From assembly GCF_003473485.1 (NCBI RefSeq), contig NC_053048.1, positions 50,837,755 to 50,901,754 of the forward strand: DNA of 64,000 bases, read 5' to 3'. Shown here piece by piece: positions 40,545-54,116 of this stretch (its first letter is position 1; each line of letters starts with the position of its first letter). The notes under the pieces are model-generated. The model saw only the letters and a program-made list of their open reading frames with translations. It ran no database searches and was not told the origin of the DNA. Both the position numbers and the translations under genes were made by a program. This stretch comes from Medicago truncatula. Its lineage: Eukaryota > Streptophyta > Magnoliopsida > Fabales > Fabaceae.

Positions 40545-40958
40545 GGCATTGCATGTCATTTTTTCTAAAGATTATTTAAGCAGCTAAGCATTACATTGAT
40601 TAATTTGAAAATACGTTTGAAATTTTGCCATGTTCGAACTAATTAAAATAATTAGTTGCAACTTCAATCATGGCTGGCATGTATGTATACATCTATCATT
40701 GGATTAAGATAATCATCTACCAGTTACCATTGGAAACATAGGATATTTCTTAATTTAGAAATAGAATAATTAAAATTTTATAACTCTTTCTTTAATTTGG
40801 TTTTGGCACTCTGATAAAGTCAGCTAGTTTGAAAAGAGTAGAATACATATATAGCTCAATTCTGATGTGGTTAGAAAATGCCACGCCTTTGTACTTATGT
40901 TTATCACGGTGACATGCTTTGTATCTATTTTTTTTCTTTTTGAAGAAATGCTTTGTAT

Positions 40959-41104
40959 CTATGAAACACAAATATATCAGACATCACACGAATACATCAA
41001 CATTGGTAATAATTTATTAAAATAACATAATTTAATATATTTGTTGGTGTATACGTGTCCGACACCGAAATATGTCTAACACGAGGAATACATGTGCTTC
41101 ATAG
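40959..41104. mobile_element. Short hAT-type MITE upstream of peroxidase A
   Basis: The 146-bp element starts ctatgaaacac and ends gtgcttcatag. The near-perfect 8-bp flanks are ctttgtat (40951-40958) and cttcgtat (41105-41112). Its ends match the larger MITE at 16104-16710. The corresponding site upstream of copy B (gcttcgtgttgtgg at about 47393) lacks it. Confidence 0.65.
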
Positions 41105-41151
41105 CTTCGTATAGTGGTCAACTCTCTTTTTAAGCTATCAATTTTTATTTT

Positions 41152-41318
41152 TTGGCTTTCGCACCGGTTTTCGATCCACCAAAGGTGAATGACTAATCCG
41201 GCTCATGCGTAGAGGCATGCGCACTGGCCAAACGTTGTTCCCCCTGGGAATCGAACCCGGTATTCCCCAGATACGTCTTTGGAAAGAGCTCCTTGCCGCT
41301 AGAGCCCAAACAACTTGG
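41152..41318 (-). mobile_element. tRNA-derived SINE, minus strand
   Basis: Read on the minus strand, it starts ccaagttgtttgggctctagcggcaa (A-box-like) and has a B box gggttcgattcc about 50 bp in. It ends gtgcgaaagcc followed by an A-rich tail. Similar flanks (ttaagctatcaatttttatt on the left; ttaaagctatcagttttgtt on the right) look like a diverged target duplication. It is not a functional tRNA, because there is no cloverleaf between the boxes and the 3' half. Confidence 0.72.
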
Positions 41319-41847
41319 TTTTAAAGCTATCAGTTTTGTTTTGACCGATTATACAGAAGGTTAATAAAATCATGACGGTGTATGCATGGAAACATGGTTC
41401 CTAAAAATTTATTAAACGAAATTAGATAGTTATGGAAACATGGAATCTTCAATCTTAAACTAATAGTCACTACTCGACCATACATTGGAGGTTACCATGA
41501 TAGATTATTATTAATGAATATTATTACTATTTTCTCTAGGCATTTTTTTGGTTTCTGTCTCCATGCATCTTATGCATAACAAAGATAAAATTAAGAGAAA
41601 AAATATAAACTATTAGTTATTTCAAATCGTTGCTTATCTAAAAAAAAAAAGTTTCTTCAAATAGCCAATCAATTAACGTTACAATTAGCTAAAAAAAAAC
41701 TATAATCTCATGTGATAATTTTGTTACCAGACAAATCTATTTTTATCATGTAAGTTTATAAACTAAAAGTTATCAATAAAAAAAAAAAATTGACCTTGTC
41801 AAATTGAGGTATAGCTGATTGTGTATTGTGTGTGATAGTTGTCTCGT

Positions 41848-42180
41848 CCAGCAAACTACAAGGAATTTCAAGTTTCAAATGTTACATTATGTTAATTAAT
41901 TTGGTGGTTATGCAAATAATTCTGGTTGTTATAGTGAGATCAAATGTCAACGAGTAAAGTATTGAAAGCAAGCCGGTAAAAGAATTTATAAAAAATGATT
42001 TAAATTATAAGCTCAATCCTGTGAGTTAGTGTCAACGGCATCACAAACATTCCATTTTTCTTTCAGAAAACGCTACCAATTTTGTCGTCTATAGCCGCTC
42101 TCAGCCACATGGTTTGCCCAACACTCAATCACGATGTTTTATCTCCACCAAGACTAATCATTTATGCATCCAGTCACAAC
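41848..42180 (+). repeat. Inverted-repeat arm 1 (partner at 50100-50445)
   Basis: This stretch (ccagcaaactacaagg..., ggttgttat.gtgatcaaatgtcaa, gtcgtctatagc.g..ctc...cacatggtttg, caacactcaatca) is the diverged reverse complement of 50445-50100. The match spans about 330 bp with substitutions and small gaps. No coding sense is visible. Confidence 0.7.
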
Positions 42181-43039
42181 ATTTTTTTATTCTATTAATT
42201 TTTTGAGCAGCGCTGTTTTTTTTAAGGGGAATATATAAACTAGCGTCTAAGAATAAATAAGATATTAGTCGAGAACGACAAACAAATAAATTTAAGGTCA
42301 CATGAGTTCCTTCAATCAAACGTAGTTTAAATGAGTGTGAAAAACAACTGCAAATAGGTTATTGAAATTTTTGTCAAGTCTACCTAGGTCTAAAAAGGTG
42401 TGAAATTATTATAATAAGTCAAAACTCGGTAGAATTTGATAATTGAGTATTTTACTTGTTTTTCATTTTATAGTGCCAGTAACTAAAACGACAATAGGCA
42501 CAAAGGCACGTTATGAGGAGGAGAGAAAGCACATGCGGATAAAGGATGCAGAGAATTCCCCAAAAGAGGGAAGATCAAAGCCAAACATAAGGTACTACTA
42601 CATACTCATAACATGAGATTGTTTAATAAATTGGAATTTGTGGAATTTTTTAATGATTTTTCCATGAAAACATGAGATTTCTGAGAATTGTTATTTCATT
42701 TAAGATTTTATTATCCGTCTTTATTTCCTCTCTCCTCTCTTCTTTCCCCCTCCTCTTTCTCTATCTCTCGTAAAAAAACAAAAACAAAAAGTTTGTATTG
42801 ATGATATTGTAAAAAAGAGTGTGTTATATAATCATTTATCTTCAACGATTCCTTAAAATTCATACAATCTTTTGAAATCTTATAAATCCATAAAATGTTT
42901 CAAATGTTATAAAATCTTACGAAGTAAATCAATTGAAATCTAAATTTTAAATCTTGATAGTCATTAAAATCTTGCAGTTTTTTCTTAAAATCCACAAGAC
43001 TTTTTCAGAAAAAATTATCCTTTATGTTGCAAAGTGACT
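42181..43039. other. AT-rich spacer in the peroxidase cluster
   Basis: No gene is visible. The only departure from AT-rich sequence is a purine-rich patch at 42480-42590 that I cannot identify. Confidence 0.35.
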
Positions 43040-43790
43040 CAAAAATGAGTCTGTGGAAAATCAGAATCGTGACACGATTTGGAAAGCGTGTCACCATTTT
43101 GGTAGTGCCCAGAGCATGTTTTCCGAGTGTCCAATCGTGACACGATTTTGGGAAAACGTGACACGATTTTCGGTTTGTTAGGAAAGTTTTCAGGATAAGG
43201 TTGGTCGTACCTTGGGTCGTACGCACCAAACGTGACACAATTTTGACAGTTGAAGACTGCTATAATATAAGTGTTCTTTGTAGATTTTGAAGAATAGCTT
43301 GAAGAGAGAGAAACTTGGGAAATCAAAGGAGGTAACTTTAGGGTTGAGGGTCTTTGATTAGAGTTCTCTTGGGTTGGGAAACATTGTAAACACCTTGGGT
43401 GAGTGAAAATCATTGAGTGTCTTGTTCATTGGTGAGATTGGAAAAGTGGGTAGAAATTAGGGTTGTTCTTTGTGAACTTGTTGAAGCTAATTTCCTGTAA
43501 CCCATTTGTATCTCTTTGTAAAAACTAATTGATAGTGGATTGGAGAGATCAATCTCTCTCCCAGATTAGGTCAAGTTGGACCGAACTGGGTCAACAATAG
43601 ATGGTGTGTTTGTTCCTCTCTTCTCTCCCTTTATCTTTTGCTTGTGGTTTTGTGCTTTTCACTTTGATTCCTAGATTAGATCTAGGTGCTGTTATTGTTG
43701 ATTATTGCTTGTGTTCACTTTGATATTGATTACCACTTTCCTTTACTCCACACATCATAGTTTGTATTGGTGTGAGTTTTGAGTCCGAAT
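43040..43790. mobile_element. LTR-retrotransposon-derived sequence
   Basis: The stretch contains repeated cgtgacacgattt motifs (43070-43240). It then has a transcript-leader-like region and, near 43560-43605, tcccagattaggtcaagttgg...ggtcaacaa, a composition like LTRs and leaders of legume copia elements. It directly abuts degenerate copia internal sequence (43790-44226). Exact LTR ends cannot be defined. Confidence 0.45.
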
Positions 43791-44950
43791 TCACTAACAC
43801 TTTAAAATCCTAATCCAATACATCCCATTAGTGATGATAATGCTTAATTTATCGTGATGATCATAGCTTATCATGCAACTGGTGCATAGAGGCTCTATAA
43901 TCCTAAAAGCAAGAAGATAATGTTTAACAAAGATGTGAGATTTGATGAAACACAAGGCTGGCACCCAGAGAGCAATGTACCAAATAAAGGTATAAGCAGA
44001 TAGTTGGATCATTGAGATATGTGTCACATTAGGCCTGATATAACATATGGAGTATGATTGATCATGAGGGTCATGGTGAGGCATGCAACATTCTCATTTT
44101 ATTGCGTCAAAAATAATATCCTTAGGCATGTCAAAGGAACTGAAGACGTCAGAATCTTGTATGCTAAGAACTAAAATTGTAAGGTACAAAAGGTGTTTGG
44201 AATTTGGATACTCTGGTTCAGATTGAAGTGGTGACGGGGTCAAAGGAACAACATTGTTGCATATGTATTTATGCATAGGAACGAATCAATCTCATGATGT
44301 TAAAAGAATGAGGCACTAGTAGCTCTATCATCTTGTGAGGCAGAGTATATTGAAACTTCAATGGCTGCTTGTCAAGCTCAATGGTTGAGCATGATGATGC
44401 AATATCTGAACTTGAAGGAAGATGAGAAGATGAGATTGTTGCTAGACAGTAAATCAACAATTGATCTAGCAAAACATCTAGTAGCTCATGGTAGGAGCAA
44501 GCACATAGAAACTAGGTTCCATTATCTAAGGGCTCAAGGAACTAAGGAGAAACTTGAGCTTGAAAATTTGCAGGACAGAATTGCAAGTGGCAGACTTACC
44601 AACAAAACCATTGAAGATTAGCATGTTTGAAGAACTTAGAAGAAGACTGGGAATGGTATTTGCTTGTTAAAGAGGTGTATTATGTGTTGTATTTCAAAAT
44701 TAGTTGAGTAGTTAGTTGTGTAACTTGCTTGTTAAGAAATAAGTTAGCTTATTAATTAGGTTACTTGTAAATCAAGTAATGGGTTACTTCTGAAGTTAGT
44801 TGTAAATTACCTTGTATAAATAACAAGTATTCACAATGAAAACTACCAGTGATCATAATCAATAAAAAAGAAATTGATTTCTTATCGTTCATTCTCTCAA
44901 TCCTTCAAAATCCCTAATCTAGTTTGAGAAAGTAACAAAGTGTTCTATCA
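43790..44950 (+). mobile_element. Degenerate copia element with RNase H and 3' LTR, copy B
   Basis: Broken plus-strand frames show FNKDVRFDETQGWHPES near 43920-43970 and ILRHVKGTEDVRILYAKN near 44117-44172. The RNase H end (EAEYIETSMAACQAQWLS to KTIED, 44290-44621) and a 286-bp LTR (44665-44950) follow. Stops and frame shifts mark it as dead. From 44227 it is the same sequence as copy A; the part before 44227 has no counterpart there. It shows the fuller element from which the shared tract derives. Confidence 0.72.
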
Positions 44951-44983
44951 GCTTTAACATGATTTAAACCCTGCTCATACGAG

Positions 44984-45366
44984 CAGTGGCGGAGCCCTTC
45001 ATGGGCTGGGGTGGGCCACGGCCCACCTGGAAAAATTAAAAAATCAACGATTATAGGTCGAATTTGCGAGATTTTATGCAATTTTGTATCGGTTTTATGT
45101 TTTGGTTGATCCAAATTCCTGCAAAGTGGTGTAGTGGTCCATCCGAAAATTTAAATAATTCAATTATAGGTCTATTTTGTGATATTTTATACAATTTTAC
45201 GTCGATTTTAGGTTTCGGTTGATCCAAATTTCCGCAAATTGGTGTAGTGGTCCACCCGAAAAATTTAAATAATTCAATTATAGGTCTAATTTGTGAGACT
45301 TTAAACAATTTTTCAATAGTTAATTTTAGTGGCCCACCCTGATATTTTTTTCTGGCTCCGCCACTG
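44984..45366. mobile_element. hAT MITE, copy B
   Basis: Same element as 38275-38657, with intact 13-bp terminal repeats and the same 8-bp target duplication catacgag. It was therefore copied with the tract and did not insert independently. A few substitutions separate the copies. Confidence 0.92.
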
Positions 45367-45653
45367 CATACGAGGATCCGAGATAAAAGTCTAAGAGTAG
45401 TAACCACTCTGAATATTCATAGAGAACACAAATTAAATGGTTCTAAATGAATGAGGTAAATGAGGAAACTGAAATCATAAAACACAACCTTTATTTTACT
45501 TGAATTTGAATACTTAAGAATCTCACAAAGCGCATTTGCAACTTATTGACATACAACTTCACAACCCAAAACAATTTGGCGGCAAAGTAATAAAAATTAA
45601 AACTAAATTAAATTCAGAAAAACGAAACATTTGTTAATTAAACTCCGAGGTTA

Positions 45654-47162
<1,509 letters not shown>

Positions 47163-47243
47163 CTTTAAATCAATCCTTATTTTGTGTATGTTTGTTCTTA
47201 ACTAGCTTGAGAGTTGAATGCTTTAACTTCAATGCAATTGCTC

Positions 47244-47253
47244 CCTTTTATAG
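47244..47253 (-). promoter_or_regulatory. TATA box of peroxidase copy B
   Basis: CTATAAAAGG on the minus strand, at the same position relative to the start codon as in copy A. Confidence 0.7.
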
Positions 47254-47658
47254 GGCATTGCATGTCATTTTTTCTAAAGATTATTTAAGCAGCTAAGCAT
47301 TACATTGATTAATTTGAAAATACGTTTGAAATTTTGCCATGTTCGAACTAATTAAAATAATTAGTTGCAACTTCAATCATGTGGTCTATATATGCTTCGT
47401 GTTGTGGTCAACTCTAATTTTTATCTTTTGTATGTTTTGGTTTGATTGGTTATACTCCAGCGAGTTAATGATGTCGTGTTGGTGTATGGAAACATGGTTC
47501 CTTAAAATTTAAACGAAATTAGCAGTATGGAAGCATGGAATCTTCAATCTTAAAATTATTATTATTAGTCACTTCTCGACCATTGATATCTCTATTTTCT
47601 TTAGGCACATTTTCTTTGGTTTCTTACTCTATTGGCATTTTATGCATAATAAAAAGAA

Positions 47659-48951
47659 GGTTTAAATATGGTTTTGGTCTCTGCAAATATAGCCAATTTA
47701 GGTTTTGGTCCCTGGTAAATTTTTTTTTTGAAATCAATCCCTGCAAAATTTTTTGTTTTTTAAAAAGGTCCTTCGCCCCACTTTCTTGCCTATGTGTCAG
47801 AATTTTGCTTACGTGTCACGTGCTGACTGTTCAAATTTGCATATGTGGCAGCCATGTCATTTAAAAAACAATTTTTAAAAAACAAAAAACATATTTACTT
47901 AATAAAAATTAAAACAAATAATTTTTATTAATTTAAAATAAATATAATTAAAGAAAAAGGGGGGAAAATTTTAGGGTTTCATTTTCCCCTTTTCTTCTCC
48001 ATCTTCTTCTCAATCGCCCTCTTCATCTTCTTCTCAATCGCCCTCTTCTTCTCAATCGAATCATCTTCATTTGTTCCTTTTCGTCATTCAATCTGAAACC
48101 TAACACAATCGATTCACTTCAGGTATGTTGGTTTCGTGTTCGTTGAATCCGTTTTCTTCTTTTTCGTTGTGGTTTTGGTTTGTTAATGTATGGCTGCGAT
48201 TTTTGCAGGTTTGTCTTGGAGTTTGGCGAAGGTGCAACCGACGGCTAGGATTTTGTTAGGGTTTTCTTTATACTGTAAGTTTTCCTAAAAAACAACATAT
48301 TTAATGTCAAAAATAGTAGTAGTTGTGTGTATTTATGACTTACAGTATAAAGAAAACCCTAACAAAATCCTAGCCGTCGGTTGCACCTTCGCCAAACTCC
48401 AAGACAAACCTGCAAAAATCGCAGCCATACATTAACAAACCAAAACCACAACGAAAAAGAAGAAAACGGATTCAACGAACACGAAACCAACATACCTGAA
48501 GTGAATCGATTGTGTTAGGTTTCAGATTGAATGACGAAAAGGAACAGATGAAGATGATTCGATTGAGAAGAAGAGGGCGATTGAGAAGAAGATGGAGAAG
48601 AAAAGGAACGCGTGAGAAGAAAAGGGGAAAATGAAACCCTAAAATTTTCCCCCTTTTTCTTTAATTATATTTATTTTAAATTAATAAAAATTATTTGTTT
48701 TAATTTTTATTAAGTAAATATGTTTTTTGTTTTTTAAAAATTGTTTTTTAAATGACATGGCTGCCACATATGCAAATTTGAACGGTCAGCACGTGACACG
48801 TAAGCAAAATTCTGACACATAGGCAAGAAAGTGGGGCGAAGGACCTTTTTAAAAAACAAAAAATTTTGCAGGGATTGATTTCAAAAAAAATTTTACCAGG
48901 GACCAAAACCCAAATTGGCTATATTTGCAGGGACCAAAACCATATTAAGCC
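47659..48951. mobile_element. Foldback Mutator-like element: 1.29-kb near-perfect palindrome
   Basis: Arms 47659-48279 and 48339-48951 are inverted copies, nearly identical by eye apart from a few substitutions and one indel of some 20-30 bp around 48010/48600. They are separated by a 59-bp loop. A perfect 9-bp target duplication, taaaaagaa, flanks the element (47650-47658 and 48952-48960), indicating Mutator-type transposition. The outer 300 bp has the ggtttaaatatggttttggtc type of end also seen at 60091. The inner part of each arm carries a CT-rich leader-like stretch. It also carries a putative intron with consensus sites (donor after 48122, acceptor before 48209 in the left arm), so each arm appears to hold a captured exon-intron-exon piece. 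No transposase. Confidence 0.9.
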
Positions 48952-48952
48952 T

Positions 48953-49327
48953 AAAAAGAATAATGCTATGTATAGCGAAATATGTTTTACGACTGGATCA
49001 CCGGAAGTATATTTAGCTTAGCTAGCATATTGCTTATCTGATTTCCACTAATTACGGATGCCATTAAGCCATTTTCACTATAACACATGCATTCATGATC
49101 ATGATGATTTTACTTTGTTTTCTTTCACGATGATTAGCATCGCTGATAAAAAGAATAATGCTATGTATTGTGAAATATGTTCACGATTGGATGACGAGAA
49201 GTGTATTCAGCACGTTGCTTACCTGATTTCCACTTACAAAAATATACCATTAAGCCATTTTCACTATAACAAATGCATTCATGATGGTTTCGCTTTGTTT
49301 TCTTTCGCGATGAATAACATCGCTGAT
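48953..49327. repeat. Tandem duplication of a ~190-bp unit
   Basis: Unit 1 (48953-49147) and unit 2 (49148-49327) both begin aaaaagaataatgctatgta, contain cattaagccattttcactataac and end cgctgat. They are diverged by substitutions and small gaps. The foldback element inserted at the start of unit 1. An open frame across both units is a by-product of the repeat. Confidence 0.82.
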
Positions 49328-50099
49328 AAAAAAAAAAAAGGATAAAATTATATTCAACATCGCTTAACTTAATTTCATATAATGATTTTGTCTTTTATCT
49401 TTTTTTGACATTATTTTTGTCCTCTTCGTTCGTTTACATGTGGATTTTCAAACATTAATTAAAAATATAAATGAAAACATGAGTGAAATATCCAAATAAA
49501 ACCACATTTGAATCTTAAAAATTCATATTCAAATTGATCAAAATAAAAATAAATGGTGAAATCGTTATCTTTTATTAAGTTAAGAGACCATAAGAGTAAT
49601 TTGCATAAAAATGTTATAAACAAAATTATTATTTGCCGAGAAACTAAGGATACGTTTGTTTAAGCTTTTCTTTAGAAAAAAAATTGTTTTTTAAAATCAC
49701 TTTTGTCTCTGGGATTTTATTAAAAAAAAAAAAACATTTTTTAAAGGTTAAACAAAGACACCCTAATTTTTAATCTATGATGTGTATAATTTTTTTTTTT
49801 CTGATGAGTAGGAATTGGATGGTACTCTGGGATTTAATATATCTACAACAATCACACACTTCACATCCACGCATGTGCTAGATTGATGCAGGCATTTAAA
49901 ATAGATTGAGAGGCGTCGAAATTGTTAGACTGAAATTTCTGGTCAGAGTCCAAAATCCAACCCCTTCATTTTCATTTGTGTGTGTGGGTTTCAGTATTTT
50001 ATTTGTCAATCAATTTGAAATAACAAATATAACACACAAAATAGAGCAGAAGAAAACACAAGTTGTAAAAGGAATCGTGAAAGAAAAAAAGAAAAAAAA
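49328..50099. other. AT-rich intergenic sequence
   Basis: No gene supported. Several A/T homopolymer runs occur and there is no bounded repeat. Confidence 0.35.
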
Positions 50100-50445
50100 C
50101 TGTGACCGGATGCAAACATAAATTGATTGGTTTTGATGGAGATAAAAAAAAACATCATGATTGAGTGTTGAGCAAACCATGTGCCTGAGACCGGGCTGAA
50201 CTGCTATAGACGACAATCTTGGTAGCTTAATTTTGAAAGAAAAATGGAATGTTGTGATACTTACAGCATTGACCTCATTATTTAAATCAAATTTTAATAC
50301 CGTCTTTCAATACTTTAGTAATTGACATTTGATCACGATAACAACCAAAATTATTTGCTCAACCACCAAATTAACACATTGACATAATGTGTTAATAATA
50401 GCTTTTAACATTCTAAACATCAAATTCATTGCAGTTTGCTGGTAT
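50100..50445 (-). repeat. Inverted-repeat arm 2 (partner at 41848-42180)
   Basis: Diverged reverse complement of 41848-42180. Matching blocks include gattgagtgttg.gcaaaccatgtg, ctatagacgacaa.cttggtagc and cattgacataatg. The two arms face each other across peroxidase B, copy B repeats and the foldback element. Confidence 0.7.
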
Positions 50446-51848
50446 TTATTTGAAGACCCTGCATATGATCATAAACATGTTTGGCCTTTTGAGGGCATAT
50501 CTTTATAGAGAAGTCAAATGCATCTAAACAAGCTAACAGCTGTAAACACCATTCATATAAATCATAACAAAAGTATTATCGAACAATTTATATTGCTTTT
50601 GAATTTGTCTAAATTCAAGAAAATTCATGTTAGTATATCTCTCTGTCCGTCCTAGTGTCCCATGATTCCATCTAGATGATACCTTGTAGATATAGGCAAG
50701 TTAGTCCACATTGTTGTGGTGGAGTCCACAATTGGATAGTTGCGCTTTTGGGAGATAACTTTCAAATATTTTTTGAAAGAATGAAGTGCAAATAGGGGGT
50801 CAAAAGAGCAACCATCAAATGGTTGGTCCTTGCAAATAGCTGTTTAAGGCTTAGGCCTTTTAATCCTAAGTAGCCGGAAGCCTGAACCATTTTTTTTTTC
50901 TTTTCAAAATTTGCCAGGGTGGTGCAGCTAGCGGTTGTAACGTAAACGTTATGTTCTAATAAAAAGCAATTAGAATCTAGTAAAAAGGACCTATCTTATA
51001 CAAAAAGTTGTGTCCAATAATAAGAGGAAGTTATAAAAGAAAAAGATGATACAACACAATAATCTACAACGTACATAATAATAGCAAGGAGCCCCCTTTG
51101 TACCAAAAAAGCAGTAACCACCCTTCACAAGAGTAGTCCCCATAAAAAAATATAGTAATCTTTTTTATTTTCCCTCTTTCTCTTTTGCAACGGTTCTTTC
51201 ATAAACTCGAATTAAACTCTCCAAGCAGGGATCACTCACTTATTAGCTTTCTAATGATTTATTTATCATTGCACCCACCACATTATGTCACCATAAATTT
51301 CATGATTTTGATAGTAAATCAAATCAAACCACTGTAAACGAATTGTATTTGTACTGAGTTAAATTAAAGCAAGTAAGTTTACAGATTTGATGTCCAAAGT
51401 CAATCCATGAAACCCATGGTGAGTGGACATGCAGAGTTCGTTGCCTTAAATTTTCACTTCCATATATAACACCTTTACCAACTAAAACTTGCTAGTATCA
51501 AATGCTATACGATCCATGTTTACACAAGCAAACAAAAAAAATTCAACGAGGACAAATTATTTCCTTTATTGGCCACTTACCACATTCTTCATATCTTCTT
51601 TTTTTAGGCCATTGATACCACATGTCACATTAATTAAATCTCAACTAATTTTTCATGCCTATTTTTGCTTCGTATTTACTGTTTACGAAACTTGATTAAT
51701 GATTTGATAAAGCAGTAGTACAAGATTTGATAAACTATTTTTTGCTTTTAAAACATGTTTGGTAAAAAAAAATATATGATATATTTTTTTTTGGACACGA
51801 ACGGATATGATAGTTGATAGGCCATAAACTTCTAATGGATAATGAATA
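50446..51848. other. AT-rich intergenic sequence
   Basis: No recognisable gene. The frame at 51489-51695 is low-complexity and matches no family I know. Confidence 0.35.
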
Positions 51849-52782
51849 CTCTCTCCGTGTCAAAATATAAGCAAAATTCAACTATCTTAGCTGTAATAGA
51901 ATATAAGCAAATTTGACCTTATTCCTTATATTTAAATATAATATACCAAACATGCCCTTGCTTTAATTCTCCAATTTGCATTCATGAGTTTTCCACACAC
52001 TACAATTTTCCACGCATGTATTAATTGAAGATGCTTCTTGAAATATGAAGCGCCTCTTTGATTACTCACTCTCCCTCCGTAACTTCACGAAGCAATTAAT
52101 TCCACAAGCCCCCAAATGCATTCTTATAAAAAGGTTGTTTTAATGTTTCTATTCTTCTGCATGATTAAAAAAAATGGCTATAGAAGGAACATCTAAGAAA
52201 ATGGCTACAGAAGGACCATCATTTAGTTTGGGAATCGAATCAAATTCTGAGGATCTGTTAAATCGCATTGTTGAAAACTCACCAGAGATCGAAGACTGCT
52301 ACGTTTGTATAGAGGTATATCACGTATTTTTTTCGATATCTATGACTTGTTTTTCCGACCGCAATTTTTTTTCTTGTGACGAACATCACTTGTTTCTCTT
52401 GTTTGCCTCCAAATCGAATAAATAACATCCACTGATACTTGATATGAAGAAGACAACCGTTGAACAACTCCCTTATTAATTTTTCTACCACAACTTAAAT
52501 TGATCAAATCCGAGTAGGTCTGAAAAAATTTGCGCCGAAATGGAAAGGTTTAGGAAGTGGAAGAGTGCAAAGCAATTGCATTCTGCAACGCCATTCTTCA
52601 ATGAAATAACATCAAAAATGTAAAACTAGGCACTTTATTTAATGAAAGAACATGAGTAGGTTGGACAACAAGAATTGTCATGAGGGCAAATTTGGTATTT
52701 TAGTTTAAATTAAATAACAATGATCACATTTCTTAAAAAGTGTGAAATGGTCAATTTTGCTTATAAAAAAATACGGAGGCAG
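51849..52782. mobile_element. Stowaway/Tc1-mariner-type non-autonomous element
   Basis: The ends ctctctccgtgtcaaaatataagc (left) and, inverted, ctgcctccgtatttttttataagc (right) are flanked by TA at 51847-51848 and 52783-52784. CTCCCTCCGT-like ends with a TA duplication are the Stowaway signature. At 934 bp it is large for a MITE. It carries a short frame (MAIEGTSKKMATEGPSFSLG..., 52174-52320) ahead of a possible donor, possibly acquired sequence. No mariner transposase is visible. Confidence 0.7.
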
Positions 52783-53049
52783 TAAGTTAGTTGATACTCA
52801 GTCTCTCTCACAATAATTGTCTTTTTATCCATTTTTCTTTTTCTCAAAATAATTGTCACTTTAGAATATCAATGCAGCATTTATTATTTTTTCCCATTAT
52901 AATACATTTATTTATTAAACTTCATCCAACTTAACTACTCCACTAACTACATTTAATAAGGGTGTTTTAGTAAATGATATTAATTTTACCATCAAAATCA
53001 ACACAATTAATCATTTCTTTAATAACCATGCATCAACCTTAAACGACTA

Positions 53050-53322
53050 CTTCATTTGTTCCTTTTTAATGGTCTCTTTTTGACATTTTACACGAACAAA
53101 TACATTCAATAAATGTTACTACTTTTGATACAACAATATACTCTTTTACTATAATAACCTTATTCATTGAATATCTAATTTCATGTATTTCTTATCTGCA
53201 ATAAATAAGTAATGATAATATTGGCAAAATAACATTTAATGTTGCATTGAATTTCGAAAGTGACAGTTAAATAGGAACAAAAAAATTCTCTAAAAGTGAC
53301 ACTTAAAAAGAAACGGATGGAG
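53050..53322. mobile_element. Stowaway MITE
   Basis: The 273-bp element has ends cttcatttgttcctttttaa and, inverted, ctccatccgtttctttttaa. It is flanked by TA on both sides (53048-53049 and 53323-53324). Non-coding. Confidence 0.7.
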
Positions 53323-53324
53323 TA

Positions 53325-54116
53325 TAAATCAACACATTAAATGTGTAGGATTCCATGATATTAAAATATATATTTTTTTTTTTGGCTTTATATTAAAATA
53401 TATTTTTGATTATTATTTTAGAAAAATTTAATCAATCATAAGGGTAAAATAGAGAGACAAAATATGAAAATAAGTTATAAGTTAAAACACTACTTAAAAC
53501 AACTTACCAAAAAAAGAGTTGTAAACTAATAAGAAAAAAATATAAAGCTCATGAGAAAAATAATCACAAACAACTTTATTTTTGTGATATGTGTATATGT
53601 TATAAGTTTGTGGTTAGGACCAGGTCAAACATAGTCTTAAAAATGTTGTGATTATTTTAAAAAAATTGAGTTCATTTTTTTTAAAATATATAAAAATAAA
53701 AATAAAATAAAAAAGAGTTCATATAAATAAGATAAGAGGTAGCAGTATTTAGTTTAATTTAAAGAATATTAATCCCATATTGAAATCTAAAACCCAAATT
53801 GTGATTAGGATGATATTAATATTTGATTTGACAAGCTACGAGCTTAAAGTGGAGTGGAGTGGCAGGTAGAATTAAATGTGTGAGTAGAATATAATATACT
53901 TAGAGGGCAAAAAAGGACAAGAAGGAACTGTAGATAAAGTTAACCAAAATTTGAAAAACAAGTGGCCGTTGAAGTTCACAAGAGTAATACAAGAGCCTTC
54001 ATAACATCATTCATTTACACAACACAACACAACCCAACAAAACTCATCCTCATATTCAAAATCAAAATTTGTCTCTTCTCTACTCATAAGAAGATATTGT
54101 TTGTGTGGAGAAGAAG
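53325..54116. other. RopGAP upstream region
   Basis: AT-rich sequence followed by the RopGAP 5' leader (about 53990-54116, rich in cacaacac repeats). No clear TATA box. No other gene. Confidence 0.35.

Noticed and set aside
41152..41318. Possible tRNA gene (A and B boxes)
   Set aside because: No cloverleaf can be drawn; flanking repeats and an A-rich end indicate a SINE.
49058..49345. 95-codon frame with internal repeat
   Set aside because: Open only because a tandem DNA duplication repeats the same stretch; no protein family resemblance.
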